A stretch of 64,000 nucleotides of DNA from Methylomonas methanica MC09 (lineage in GTDB: Bacteria; Pseudomonadota; Gammaproteobacteria; Methylococcales; Methylomonadaceae): positions 4,030,001-4,094,000 of the forward strand of contig NC_015572.1 in assembly GCF_000214665.1 (NCBI RefSeq), written 5' to 3'. The notes beneath the pieces are model-generated. The model searched no databases and was not told the DNA's origin. It worked only from the letters and a program-made list of their open reading frames with translations. The position numbers and the translations under genes were made by a program. How positions within the stretch are numbered: the first letter of the stretch is position 1; the number at the start of each line of letters is the position of its first letter. This document shows positions 26,437 to 36,196 of this stretch, piece after piece.

Positions 26437-27135
26437 ATGGCGAAAAAATCGAACAACAGTCTAATCGCACGGTACGATGCATCCTATTACGATAAAGTCT
26501 ATTCCGATTTCGATAATGACGAGTATGCCCGTTGCTGGGCGATCGGTTCGTTGGCGACAATGGGGCTGGAAAACAAAAAATACTCTGCCGTGCTCGAATT
26601 TGGTGCCGGGCTGGGACAAAATCTGTCACAGATTCAGGCTGAGGAAAAATGGGCTGTGGACATCAACCCGCAATCCAAGCTGGTTTGCGAAGCAAAGGGA
26701 TTTAAGTGGACGGACTCGCTGGAGTCTGTCCCGAACGGTATGGCCGACATCGTCATTGCAAGGCACAGTCTGGAACATGTATCTTCGCCTTATGAGACCT
26801 TATTGGCTTTGCGCCAAAAACTCAAACCCGAGGGGAAAATGTTTCTGGTTGTGCCTGTCGAAACGGGTGGCATCCCAAAATCGCTGACCGACTATGATGA
26901 ACACTGCCATCTGTTTTCATGGACACCGATGACGATGAAGAACCTGCTTATCGTCACTGGTTGGCAAATAGAAACCATGACATTACACAACGGCTTACTA
27001 TTTATTCGTTCACTTTTCTTACTGAAAATCAGTACTGCTATATTTTTAGACTTCAGAAACCTGATAACGCACTTTGGCCCATTAAAATCCGCGGAAATTA
27101 TCGCCGTGTGCGTTCCCGGCGATTCCGATAAATGA
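26437..27135 (+). CDS. SAM-dependent methyltransferase (class I)
   Basis: A 232-aa protein of the class I methyltransferase fold. Motif I is VLEFGAGLGQNLSQI (about residue 48), followed by the acidic residue in WAVDINPQ and the post-I region ADIVIARHSLEHV, typical of the Methyltransf_11/23 type. It probably O-methylates a sugar of the exopolysaccharide. It overlaps the next flippase gene by 4 bp. A 196-bp gap separates it from the SDR gene, so it may begin a second transcription unit. Confidence 0.8.
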   Translation: MAKKSNNSLIARYDASYYDKVYSDFDNDEYARCWAIGSLATMGLENKKYSAVLEFGAGLGQNLSQIQAEEKWAVDINPQSKLVCEAKGFKWTDSLESVPNGMADIVIARHSLEHVSSPYETLLALRQKLKPEGKMFLVVPVETGGIPKSLTDYDEHCHLFSWTPMTMKNLLIVTGWQIETMTLHNGLLFIRSLFLLKISTAIFLDFRNLITHFGPLKSAEIIAVCVPGDSDK

Positions 27136-28622
27136 CAGCGCCGGTATTCACGGGGGCATTGGCCTACATTGCCGGGCAGATATTCAATTTCGCTTTCCAA
27201 CTGCTGTTGCTGCGTGCGTTGGGTGCACAAGGCTACGGTCATGTAGGTCTGGCCCACATCAGTTTTACCGCGCTAATGTTTGTCTGCGATTTGGGCTACG
27301 GGCTGTATTTCCTGCGCGAACAACCGCACACCGAGCGCTGGAACAATAAATGGCGCTCGGCGCTCGGCCATCGCTTACTGGCCACCCTTCTAAGCTTTTC
27401 CGCGCTGACGGCGTTCTGGGTAGCGCGTTATGGCAGTACCGATCAGGGATTGGTTTATCTGTTGGCCGTCGCACCAGCCACACTACTGGCGCTAATCAAC
27501 TTTTCCTCACCATTGCTGGCCGCCGGGCGGCATAACGCCGGTTTCGCCATGCAGCAGATCGCCTGGCCCGCTGCCGCCATTTGCTTTACTCTGACGTGGT
27601 CGCTGCAGGGGCCGACGTTGCCGCCAGAGTTACTGGCCGGCGGCTGCGTCAGCATCGGTTATTTGATCCAGGCATTGTTCAACCTTGCGGTAATGCGGGG
27701 CTTGAGCCGTAAAACGACAATCGGCGCCCGCTTAAGTACATTGCTGACCCCCAGTTTCAGCCGCGGCGGCTGGCGGATGTTAAAAGCATCGCTGACGCTT
27801 TCCCTACTCGGGTTTCTCGGCATGGCTAACGAGCGCCTGACGGCCTTCCTGATAGAGGGCACAGCCATAGGCTTTCTGCCCGCTTATTTGTTGCTGGGGC
27901 AAATGCTCGGCGGCGCTTCCGGCATTCTTGGCCAGTTCAACCGTTTGCTGGTGGCTCAAGAAGCAAACGGTCGCAACGCTGCGTATCCGGTGCGAGCAAT
28001 GACAGCCCTATTGCTCGCATCCATGGCATTGCTATTGCTTGCCATCGCGATCAGCTGCGATAAAGGCTGCTGGAAAGTACCTTCCGCTTGGTTACAACTT
28101 GGCTTACCGGTTTTGTTGGATTGGACGCTATCCGCCTTGGGAGGCAGCATGGCCGCGATATTGGTTGGCCGCCATCAGGAAAAAAAATTGGCGCGGGCCG
28201 TCGTCTTCGGCGTCGCACTCAGCATCATGACGCAACTTGCCGGTGCATGGTTTAATTCCGCGGATACCGTGTTGTGGGCTCGAGTCGCCGGGGCAGCGGC
28301 GGGATTATTCATCACAGCTCGCCTATCCGGCATAGCGGTACCAGTATCGTTGCCGTTGTTCTGCATGGCCGTTGCCTTGGGTTCAATTTCGCAAGCGCAT
28401 CTGCTTCCCTGGCCTGTACCGGCGGCTGCAAGCCTAATCGTACTATTGCTGGTATTGAGATTCGATAGCGCACCTATCCGACTGGCATTCAGCAGCCTGA
28501 TCCCTACACCCGACAACTATGCCGCCGGATTAGCCGAGACACCTCAAAACTTGGCGCGACAAACCGCTACAACGTGCGATACCGCGCAACTCAATGGCAG
28601 CGACCCGGAGACCGGCGGCTAA
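27132..28622 (+). CDS. Second Wzx-like flippase / MOP-family membrane protein
   Basis: A 496-aa protein with about 12-14 hydrophobic segments. The N-terminus (TGALAYIAGQIFNFAFQLLL) followed by RALGAQGYGHVGLAHIS matches the Wzx/MOP pattern. It overlaps the preceding methyltransferase (ATGA) and its stop overlaps the start of the asparagine synthase, so the three are translationally coupled. With the flippase at 18063 it makes two in one cluster; the two may serve different repeat units. Confidence 0.8.
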   Translation: MTAPVFTGALAYIAGQIFNFAFQLLLLRALGAQGYGHVGLAHISFTALMFVCDLGYGLYFLREQPHTERWNNKWRSALGHRLLATLLSFSALTAFWVARYGSTDQGLVYLLAVAPATLLALINFSSPLLAAGRHNAGFAMQQIAWPAAAICFTLTWSLQGPTLPPELLAGGCVSIGYLIQALFNLAVMRGLSRKTTIGARLSTLLTPSFSRGGWRMLKASLTLSLLGFLGMANERLTAFLIEGTAIGFLPAYLLLGQMLGGASGILGQFNRLLVAQEANGRNAAYPVRAMTALLLASMALLLLAIAISCDKGCWKVPSAWLQLGLPVLLDWTLSALGGSMAAILVGRHQEKKLARAVVFGVALSIMTQLAGAWFNSADTVLWARVAGAAAGLFITARLSGIAVPVSLPLFCMAVALGSISQAHLLPWPVPAAASLIVLLLVLRFDSAPIRLAFSSLIPTPDNYAAGLAETPQNLARQTATTCDTAQLNGSDPETGG

Positions 28623-30505
28623 TGTGCGGATTGATTGCCTTGCGCGCCCATAGCGCGCTGCCCGACCTGTCCCGCATCGGACGCGCGGCCCTGGATACCC
28701 TGTCGCACCGCGGGCCGGACGACACCGATTGGCTGGAGACCGACGACGCCCACCCGCCGACCTTTCTCGGCCACCGCCGCCTGTCCATTCTGGATTTAAG
28801 CAGCGCCGGACGTCAGCCCATGACCTGCCCTGTCACCGGAAACAGTCTGGTATTCAATGGTGAGATATACAACTTCGTCGAGCTGCGGCACGAGCTGCAA
28901 CTGGCGGGCTGCACATTCCGCACGGACACGGACACCGAAGTCGTTTTGCACGCCTGGCGTATATGGGGCGAGGCGGCTTTCGCGCGCTTCAACGGCATGT
29001 GGGCGCTGGTTCTGCTGGAACGCGCCAGCGGCAGCTTGATTTGCTGCCGGGACCGATTGGGCGTTAAGCCCTTGTACTATGCCCGAGACAACAACGGCGA
29101 CAGGCAGCTGACCATACTGGCCAGCGAAATTCGCGCAATCGCTACGGTACTGGGCGCTTACCCGCCGCCCGAGCCCAAGACAGTGTTCGATTTCCTGATG
29201 ACCGGCGTGTCCGACCATAGCCGCCTCACCTTCTACCAAGGTATCCGCTCCGTGCCGCCCGGTTGGATCATACGCTTGGATTGCCATGGAGACCTGCACA
29301 GCAAACCCTATCATCAGTGGCCGGAAACCGCCCCGGACAACCGCCTCGATCCGGAACACCTGCGGGAACTGATCTCCGACGCCGTAAGCGTGCGACTGCG
29401 TTCCGATGCGCCCAGCGTTACGCTGCTGTCGGGCGGGTTGGACAGTTCGATCGTCACGGCACTGGCTGCCAAAGCCTGCCGGACGGAATCGCGCAGTTGC
29501 CACGCCGGCGCCTATAGCTACGGTTACCGGCACGGCAGCGCCGTCGAACACGACGAAACCGCGCGGGCCGCCGCCTTCATCGCAGAACACTTACCGGGTA
29601 CTCGTCATTTCACCCACCTCGCCGACGCGTTACCCACCGAGGCTGAATTAATGCAGCTGACCCGTATTCAGGAAGAACCCATCGCCACGCCCTCGGTATT
29701 GGCCGGCTACCGGATATTCCGCGGCATCCGCGACGACGGCTTCAAGGTGGTTTTGAGCGGCGAAGGCGCGGACGAGGTGTTCGGCGGCTACACAGCCCGT
29801 TATATGAGCCTACTGGCGCGCGACGGAATTTTCGCCGGCCGGCTGCTGCCGGCCGCGCGGCTGTGGCGCAATGGCGTGGTCACGCCGGGACAACTCAGCA
29901 ATCAACTGGTGTGGGGTTTACCCCCCAATGTCGTACGCGGTCTGCTGCGTCGCACGCGGCCCAGCGCCCTGGTAATGAGTCCGGCTTTATGGAACGCCAT
30001 GGCCCCCGAGTTTTCCGCTCTTTATCAAGACCGGCGTGTCGACCTGGAACAGCGCCTGCGCCGCGACGTAACCGCGACCAACCTGCCTATGATCCTGCGC
30101 TGGACCGACCGCAACAGCATGCATTTCGGTATCGAGGTACGCTCCCCCTATCTGGACTGGCGCGTGGTGTCGGCCGCGCTGGCGGCCCCCATATCCGAGC
30201 GCATGGGAGACAATCACGGCAAGCTCGCCCTGCGCCGGGCGTTCTCCGGCCAGCTGCCTGACGACGTGGTATGGCGGCGCAAAACCCACGGTTTCGGCAA
30301 CGCCGAACAATTTCAGGTCAACAATATCCGTTTTGAAGCCTTATGGGAAACGCTACCCGCCTGGGCAGGCGACTGGCTATCGCTACCGGACCTGCGGCGC
30401 GAATTGTCCCGCTCCGGCAACCACACCACATTATGGTGGGCCGTATCCCTGGCGCTGTGGTTGGCCGCAATCTACGGCGAAGGCTCAGGGAAAGCCGCGC
30501 GGTGA
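28622..30505 (+). CDS. asnB: Asparagine synthase (glutamine-hydrolysing)-like amidotransferase
   Basis: A 627-aa protein started at the ATG at 28622, which gives the required Met-Cys N-terminus (MCGLIAL) with the catalytic glutaminase Cys2. The glutaminase domain carries LSHRGPDD, HRRLSILDLS and FNGEIYN. The synthetase domain has the PP-loop LLSGGLDSSIV (about residue 265) and the LSGEGADEVFGGY motif. In exopolysaccharide clusters such proteins probably amidate uronic acids or similar groups. The gene starts within the flippase stop and ends in a GTGA overlap with the next methyltransferase. It contrasts with the lasso-type homologue at 43940, which lacks Cys2. Confidence 0.9.
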   Translation: MCGLIALRAHSALPDLSRIGRAALDTLSHRGPDDTDWLETDDAHPPTFLGHRRLSILDLSSAGRQPMTCPVTGNSLVFNGEIYNFVELRHELQLAGCTFRTDTDTEVVLHAWRIWGEAAFARFNGMWALVLLERASGSLICCRDRLGVKPLYYARDNNGDRQLTILASEIRAIATVLGAYPPPEPKTVFDFLMTGVSDHSRLTFYQGIRSVPPGWIIRLDCHGDLHSKPYHQWPETAPDNRLDPEHLRELISDAVSVRLRSDAPSVTLLSGGLDSSIVTALAAKACRTESRSCHAGAYSYGYRHGSAVEHDETARAAAFIAEHLPGTRHFTHLADALPTEAELMQLTRIQEEPIATPSVLAGYRIFRGIRDDGFKVVLSGEGADEVFGGYTARYMSLLARDGIFAGRLLPAARLWRNGVVTPGQLSNQLVWGLPPNVVRGLLRRTRPSALVMSPALWNAMAPEFSALYQDRRVDLEQRLRRDVTATNLPMILRWTDRNSMHFGIEVRSPYLDWRVVSAALAAPISERMGDNHGKLALRRAFSGQLPDDVVWRRKTHGFGNAEQFQVNNIRFEALWETLPAWAGDWLSLPDLRRELSRSGNHTTLWWAVSLALWLAAIYGEGSGKAAR

Positions 30506-31494
30506 ATATTGAACTGGCTCCCGATATCGATGGCTGCCGCCTGTGCGGCGCCACCAGCCGGCAACGGGAATTCTGGCGCGAACCCTACCTGGGCGCCGGC
30601 CAATCCTTACGCCGGTGCGGATACTGCGCCGGCCTCTACCTCGCGCCGGATTTCACGCCGGCCTCCCTTGAAGATTTCTATGCCCATCATTACCGCAAAC
30701 TGTTTCTGACCGAAATTATCGGCAAACATCCGGAATTGTTTTTCAAACACCGGTTCGAAAGCCATATCGCCGAGGAACGCTTACGCATCGCATCGCCTTT
30801 ACTGCCGCATGACGGACGGCTGTTCGAACTCGGCTCCGGCTTCGGCGCGTTTCTGGGCGCGCTGGCGCAAGCCCGTCCCGATATCGCCCTGCATGCTTCC
30901 GAGTACGACAGCACCCATCGCGATAGCCTTTGCGCAGGCGCAAAGGTGCAATGGATAAGCCATTTTGCTGCGTCGCCCTTGGCCGGTTATTTCGATGTTG
31001 TGGCGGCTTTTCATGTATTGGAACATTTACCGCGGCCCACGGCCTTTTCGCGTTGGGCCGTTAAGGCGCTTAAACCCGGCGGCCATCTGATCGTCGAAGT
31101 ACCGGATGCCGGCTGCGATTGGCGCACGCGCAAATTCGTTCATCCCGCCCATTTGAGCTATTTCACTGCCGATACCCTGCGGCGAACCCTGCAAAGCGCG
31201 GGCTTTCAAGTGCTGAATTGCGGCCCCCATCCCGCGGGCCCGGCCTTTGCCGGCACGTTGCTGGCCATTGCCCGACATCCATTGACGGGAGCACGCGCAA
31301 ATCTCATTTCTCAGGCCGAACCGGGAGAAATAGCCGCCATGGACCGACGGATCGACGCCGTACGTTGGACCTTGGCCGATAAGCTGAAATGTCACGCCAA
31401 ACATGCCATGGCAACAATAGTGGGTGCGGAAAACACCGGCGCCTTTCAACGCTGGCTCACCTATCGCCGTATCAAAAAGCTGTGGGACTCATGA
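30502..31494 (+). CDS. SAM-dependent methyltransferase with N-terminal Cys cluster
   Basis: A 330-aa protein started at the GTG at 30502, overlapping the asnB stop. Residues about 10-45 hold two Cys pairs (CRLCGA and CGYCAG), a small zinc-binding module common in methyltransferases of this type. Motif I is LFELGSGFGAFLGAL (about residue 105), and LEHLPRP marks the post-motif region. It probably methylates a sugar or lipid-linked intermediate. It overlaps the following gene by 4 bp. Confidence 0.8.
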   Translation: MNIELAPDIDGCRLCGATSRQREFWREPYLGAGQSLRRCGYCAGLYLAPDFTPASLEDFYAHHYRKLFLTEIIGKHPELFFKHRFESHIAEERLRIASPLLPHDGRLFELGSGFGAFLGALAQARPDIALHASEYDSTHRDSLCAGAKVQWISHFAASPLAGYFDVVAAFHVLEHLPRPTAFSRWAVKALKPGGHLIVEVPDAGCDWRTRKFVHPAHLSYFTADTLRRTLQSAGFQVLNCGPHPAGPAFAGTLLAIARHPLTGARANLISQAEPGEIAAMDRRIDAVRWTLADKLKCHAKHAMATIVGAENTGAFQRWLTYRRIKKLWDS

Positions 31495-32795
31495 CGGACT
31501 TTAACCAATTCGAACGAGCCCTGCGGCAACACTGGGGGGAAGAGGCCGCACTGGCGCGCCACGAAATCTATTTTATCGCCCAGCGCAAGTCGGGTTGGCG
31601 GCAGATCGTCCACGCGGCGGGCGGGCTGCTGCGCGACGCTTGGCTTTGCGTCCGTCTGCCGCGCCAAGCGGCGGGTCTTGCCCGAATTGTCTGCGTAGTC
31701 AGCTTACCGGACGCCAACGGCTGGGGGGTGTTGGCGCCGCTGATACCGCATTTACCGGAAAACGCCGAAACGGCTTCGGTAGCGATCCACCCCGGATTAC
31801 ACGGCAAAGTACCAGGCTCGAAGCCGGCAGCCCCCGATCGGATGGGGTGGAAACTGGCTTTACTAGCGATGTTTTCCGGCGAGCGGGCGGCGATACGCGG
31901 GGTTTCTCCTTGGACAACACGCTGCTGTCTGGCACGCCGTCAGCTTTGGCTGGGTGTATGGCGCCGTACGCTGGGCACTACCGGCAACAACATCGATGCG
32001 TTGATATTGCATAACGATTTCGACCTGTTTTCCGCTTCCGCGGCGGAAGCCGCCCGAGGCTTTCCGCCTATCCGAAGCGTATGCGTCCAACACGGCTTGC
32101 CTACCGACGAATTTTTCCCAACCCGGGCCGATATCCAACTGATTTGGGGAGAGTCCAGCCGTAAAACATACTTGTCCAACAATACACCGCCCGGTGCTCT
32201 CATAATAGGCACATACCGCGCCAAACCCTCTATACGCTTCCCGCCCTGCCCGCCCGCCCCCCAGCGTATCCTGCTGGTTTCGCAAACCCATACGCCGGTA
32301 TACGGGCGTTCGCTGGAAAGCGATTTCCTTCGGTTGGCAACCACGCTAGACGGTAACTTGGAAAAAGACGCCTTCCAAATCCTGCTGCATCCTGAAGAAA
32401 ACCGCCTCGGCCACCCTTACTCGACTGGAAATTTGCCGTCCCGGTGCCGAAACCCGCCGCATGAGACATTGATTCCAAAAGATACGCTGCCGAAGCTGCC
32501 TACACTGGTGCTTGGTTTTTGTTCGACCGCGTTGCTGGAAGCCGCCCAGGCCGGACACTTCGTACTGGGTATTGACTGGGAAGTACCGGTAAGCCGGGGA
32601 GCGTTAGCCGTGGGCGCGCCACAATATCGGATTCGCAACGGACAGGAGGCACTGGAATTGTTCGAGCGTCTAAGAGAAAACAATGGCTTCCGATCCGAAT
32701 GGCTGCAAAAACAACAGCTGTGGATTAACAGCGTTTTTACGCCGTTATCTGCAGGATGGTTAGACGAATGCTTACAAAATCAACCCCGGCGATAG
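31491..32795 (+). CDS. GT-B-like surface carbohydrate biosynthesis protein
   Basis: A 434-aa soluble protein, started at the ATG overlapping the previous stop. The segment VCVQHGLPTDEFFPTRADIQLIWGE and the later LGFCSTALLEAAQAG resemble the CDP-glycerol glycerophosphotransferase / polysialyltransferase-like superfamily (GT-B fold), where the His after VQHG binds the nucleotide donor. It may add a terminal sugar or phosphoglycerol. It is the last gene of the operon. The superfamily call is moderate and the donor is unknown. Confidence 0.55.
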   Translation: MTDFNQFERALRQHWGEEAALARHEIYFIAQRKSGWRQIVHAAGGLLRDAWLCVRLPRQAAGLARIVCVVSLPDANGWGVLAPLIPHLPENAETASVAIHPGLHGKVPGSKPAAPDRMGWKLALLAMFSGERAAIRGVSPWTTRCCLARRQLWLGVWRRTLGTTGNNIDALILHNDFDLFSASAAEAARGFPPIRSVCVQHGLPTDEFFPTRADIQLIWGESSRKTYLSNNTPPGALIIGTYRAKPSIRFPPCPPAPQRILLVSQTHTPVYGRSLESDFLRLATTLDGNLEKDAFQILLHPEENRLGHPYSTGNLPSRCRNPPHETLIPKDTLPKLPTLVLGFCSTALLEAAQAGHFVLGIDWEVPVSRGALAVGAPQYRIRNGQEALELFERLRENNGFRSEWLQKQQLWINSVFTPLSAGWLDECLQNQPRR

Positions 32796-33149
32796 TAACG
32801 GTTGCAGGAATACTGCGATCCGGATTACGGTAAATATCTATCGATGTCGGCTCTGATTATTATTGAAAAGTGAGATTCGATAATTTTCAATGGGTTACAC
32901 AAACCATGAGATTCTGGTTTTGGCAAAAAATCTCATAATCAAAGGTAAAAACCTGATGAAATCTAACAATTTATGAAACCCTGATCGGCAAGTGCCGGCC
33001 AATACCCGACCGTCAAAGTTAATTTCTAAACGGCCGGTTTGTGTCAGAATTTGCTCGTTTTATGCAAAACTCAGCAGCGGAAGATTAGCAGAGTTTTGTG
33101 AAAGCGTTGCGTTGGATTTGAGCATTTCAGAATACTGACGGGCTATTAC
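32796..33149. other. Intergenic region between exopolysaccharide operon and SIR2 unit
   Basis: A 354-bp AT-rich region lying between convergent genes. It contains no recognisable gene, tRNA or integrase, and I see no clear att-like repeat. Base composition changes here from GC-rich (exopolysaccharide genes) to AT-rich (SIR2 unit), which is consistent with the left edge of an acquired segment. Confidence 0.4.
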
Positions 33150-34244
33150 TCATGATTTTAAAGCTATCATAGCGTTATTTTGTAACCATCCTAGTCGGGT
33201 GCTTAAATATGGCTTTATGACCGATAAGTCCGCACATTTTCCTTCATACCAACTTAGCGTGGTAATTAGCTCTTCATCCATGCTAATAGTGTTTAGCAGA
33301 CCTGCGAGTTCCGGAGGGCATACTGTCGTGTAGTAAGTTGATAGAATTAATTGAGCGAAGAAGGCCTGAGTCAGAAGAAGACGTGCTAAAACAGGTTTAC
33401 GATCCGGTGAAAAAGTGACAAAGAGCGACAGTATTTCATGGAGATTATCATCGAGTTTTTCTGTGTCAAAAAGCTTCTCAAACTCTCCAAATTGAAGCAC
33501 TCGTATTTGACCATTTTCCTGAACGGTTAGAAGATCGGCAACACATTCTAGGTCGCCGAGCACCAGTGCTTGTCTGCTGAAAACAGCGGGATTTTCTTCC
33601 CTTAGATATTTCGACTGAGGATGATTTGGTTCATACTTTAACTTGGGTTCCAAAGCGGCAAATATAAAATCATCTGTAAAAGAGCGAGCGTAAAGCTTCA
33701 GAAGGGAATATTGCATCGCAATATTTGGATCAAGATGAAGATCAATAAACGTCATTCTGCGTTGCATAAGGCGAAAGTATGTAACCGGCAGTATCAATTT
33801 ATAAATTGTTGATCGAAGGTAGTAACCAGGGTTAGCGACCCAGCTGTCTGCTCCGATGCCAAGGTTACCGCTCCGTGCAGTTCTGGCAAGGCTTCTAACG
33901 CGATAATGAGCTTCTTCTAATGCCTCGCAAACTTGGAAACGAATAGGCTCAATTTCAGCATAAAGGCGTTTTCGCGCTTCGTATTCATAATCGCGTCTTG
34001 CTGTTTCAGCACTTCGGCGCTCGTCCATTCTAGATTTAAGCTCTTCGAGTTCCTGCTGAATTTGTTGTTGTAGCTTTTGGCGCTTTTCATCAGTATCAGT
34101 TTGTATCTTGCCTTTTCTATTTTCCAGCCACCATTGAATTAATGGCTGGATTAAGATAGCGACTATTAGACTTGTCAGGCCTGCAACGACTGCTGCTCCG
34201 ACCTGTGGGTTAGTAGTAATCCATTGTTTAAACTCTTCAATCAT
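33150..34244 (-). CDS. Membrane-anchored coiled-coil protein of unknown function
   Basis: A 364-aa protein. Residues about 14-40 form one transmembrane helix (VVAGLTSLIVAILIQPLI). Residues about 45-95 form a charged coiled coil rich in Gln, Glu, Arg and Lys. The rest is a soluble helical cytoplasmic domain with no motif I can name. It starts 125 bp downstream of the SIR2/Cache gene and has the same orientation and AT-rich composition, so the two probably form one unit. Possible roles are a membrane scaffold, effector or sensor partner. Similar membrane plus coiled-coil partners occur in many two-gene defence systems, but function is not established here. Confidence 0.6.
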   Translation of the reverse strand: MIEEFKQWITTNPQVGAAVVAGLTSLIVAILIQPLIQWWLENRKGKIQTDTDEKRQKLQQQIQQELEELKSRMDERRSAETARRDYEYEARKRLYAEIEPIRFQVCEALEEAHYRVRSLARTARSGNLGIGADSWVANPGYYLRSTIYKLILPVTYFRLMQRRMTFIDLHLDPNIAMQYSLLKLYARSFTDDFIFAALEPKLKYEPNHPQSKYLREENPAVFSRQALVLGDLECVADLLTVQENGQIRVLQFGEFEKLFDTEKLDDNLHEILSLFVTFSPDRKPVLARLLLTQAFFAQLILSTYYTTVCPPELAGLLNTISMDEELITTLSWYEGKCADLSVIKPYLSTRLGWLQNNAMIALKS

Positions 34245-34369
34245 GGCAACAAGGTTGATGGTTAAATTGATTATAGGTCTAACAATTAATGGAGGCTTAG
34301 CATGATCACTGTTACTTTTGCGCCCAAAACCTGATAGCCTTTAAATACATTAAATAGTTATCTGTATAA

Positions 34370-36196
34370 CTAGGTATCTTTGTGTACAGAAACCGATATT
34401 CCAAGTTTAATTGGAGTTTGAGGAATCTGACTGACTACCGTGTATTGACGTAGATTTTCTGATAGTTCTAATACATCATCATCTTGGCCAACTGGCACCA
34501 CATTTTTTCCAATATGTTTAACTAAAATATCCCGACGACTAAGAACGTATAGCCGATCAAACGGAAACCCGATATTAGCTGTAGGAGTTTCACCTAAAAC
34601 CTTAATTGGTGGTTCTTGAACTTGAAATTCATTTGCTGGCGGGATAAGACATGTTCCATTACCATCAACTAATAAAATACTTAAATTTTTATTCCAGAGT
34701 TTTTCTGCAAAAGCATAAGGAGCTTTCCACTGGCCGATTTGAAGCGCTGAAAACAATAAGCCAATCATTTGTTCGGATTGAATTACTGGAACGCAAAGAA
34801 ACAAAGTCGATTGTCCATTAATCAGAGATCGTGCAGAATTCGAAACAAATGGCGATCGAAAAAGTTTAGCTTGTTGGAAGTAAGGACGATGATTTAGTGG
34901 TTTTGCAAACTGCCGATTATTTTTAGTTAGTCCTTTAGGAACCGCAAAGTCGTGGACAGTGCCTTGATCATCAAGTAAATACACTCCTTGGCTTGCAAAT
35001 TCTCCAAGTGAATCGCAAAGACTTTGCAGTGAATCGGTATTTTGTGGGCCAGAAAGATTTACTATTGCATCCGCAATGGATCCCGAAAGTTTTTCAACTG
35101 CTTCGAGCAATGGTATAGCTATACTGTTCATTGCATCACGAAGATACCCTTCAAGTGATTCTTGAGTATGCAAGTTGCGTTGTTTAGCGGCAACCAGATC
35201 AATGAGAGAAACAGCAAGTGCTTTTGTTTTTACGTCGGTGTATTCGGTTGCTATTGCTGGGGGTTTCAATGCGACTATTCCACGTGCCGCATATACCTCA
35301 GACGTATATTGCTTCATATCGAACTGAAGGCTATAAAACTGAGGTCGAGCAATCGGAGGCTGTTTGGGATTCAAATTCTTTTCATACTCGTGAATCACAT
35401 CGTCTACAAGGCGCGATATTTCCGGGTCTCGATGACCAAATCCAAGAAAAAGAGTGTGGCATTTTCCTAAAATACGCCGCACCTCTGTAAACATTGGAAG
35501 GTTAACGCGGTAGTGAAAGCGGTAATCCCTGCGCGTTAAAATCATGTGTTCGTCTAACCGGTCTGAACTACCATGAATTTTAAATAGAATTGTGCCATTA
35601 CCGGTAATAGCTCGCTGATAATCAGAAGTTGAAAGATCGGCATCGTTTGTAACGATAACTAATGGTAAAGTCGGGTTAACGTCTTTCCAAGCTCGTTCAA
35701 ATAAGCTGTCGTAATTAGTTGTTATGTAAACTGGGCAACGAAGCGCTGACAAAGCTATATGGTTAACCGAATAGCGTTCCGGTCGATTCATTATTCCTCG
35801 AAGTACGTCTTGTAGTTTTTCACTACCCAAATGCTCAGCCGCTAACTCAGCCATAGTTAATGGATCCGAATTAACATCGTCGTCCTCAGCAAGTGATTTG
35901 TCCAATCCAAGATTCTCTGTCAGCAATGTACCCCAAGTGGGAATCCCGCATGGTAGCGAAATACCCGATCCGAAGAATACGATGGCATCACCATTAATAA
36001 GGCCTTCTATATAACGTGGTGGCCAGAAAGATTCAAATTCATTCCAGGTTGCCTTAGCCGATTCGACTTTTTTGTCAAGTGCACAGGCATAATCTTGAAG
36101 TTCTTTTAAGATCGGTACATCTAATACTTTTTGGGCAGCAACTAGTCGGTCAACACATTCAATGAAACTATCTAGTCGTAAAATTTTGTGTGCCAT
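34370..36196 (-). CDS. SIR2-like NADase fused to a Cache-like sensor domain
   Basis: A 608-aa soluble protein. Residues about 66-300 form a SIR2-like domain: FFGSGISLPCGIPTW (74-88) for NAD binding, TTNYD with Asn161, FKIHG with His208 (the candidate catalytic pair) and GFGHRDPEI (252-260). This matches the pattern of defence NADases such as ThsA and DSR proteins rather than deacetylase sirtuins. Residues about 370-560 look like a double-Cache small-molecule sensor (GVYLLDDQGTVHDF, then HRPYFQQAKLFRSPFVS and FLCVPVI), a domain usually found outside the membrane in chemoreceptors. No transmembrane helix is visible, so the sensor would be cytoplasmic. It probably depletes NAD on sensing a ligand. 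Confidence 0.75.
   Translation of the reverse strand: MAHKILRLDSFIECVDRLVAAQKVLDVPILKELQDYACALDKKVESAKATWNEFESFWPPRYIEGLINGDAIVFFGSGISLPCGIPTWGTLLTENLGLDKSLAEDDDVNSDPLTMAELAAEHLGSEKLQDVLRGIMNRPERYSVNHIALSALRCPVYITTNYDSLFERAWKDVNPTLPLVIVTNDADLSTSDYQRAITGNGTILFKIHGSSDRLDEHMILTRRDYRFHYRVNLPMFTEVRRILGKCHTLFLGFGHRDPEISRLVDDVIHEYEKNLNPKQPPIARPQFYSLQFDMKQYTSEVYAARGIVALKPPAIATEYTDVKTKALAVSLIDLVAAKQRNLHTQESLEGYLRDAMNSIAIPLLEAVEKLSGSIADAIVNLSGPQNTDSLQSLCDSLGEFASQGVYLLDDQGTVHDFAVPKGLTKNNRQFAKPLNHRPYFQQAKLFRSPFVSNSARSLINGQSTLFLCVPVIQSEQMIGLLFSALQIGQWKAPYAFAEKLWNKNLSILLVDGNGTCLIPPANEFQVQEPPIKVLGETPTANIGFPFDRLYVLSRRDILVKHIGKNVVPVGQDDDVLELSENLRQYTVVSQIPQTPIKLGISVSVHKDT

Noticed and set aside
28796..29590. 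264-codon minus-strand open frame
   Set aside because: It lies entirely antisense to the clearly supported asparagine synthase gene and has no recognisable domain.
33150..36196. Reading the SIR2 gene as a protein deacetylase (CobB-like)
   Set aside because: The length, the FFGSGISLPCGIPTW, TTNYD and FKIHG spacing and the fused sensor match defence-type SIR2-like NADases, and the zinc-binding Cys set of CobB is absent.
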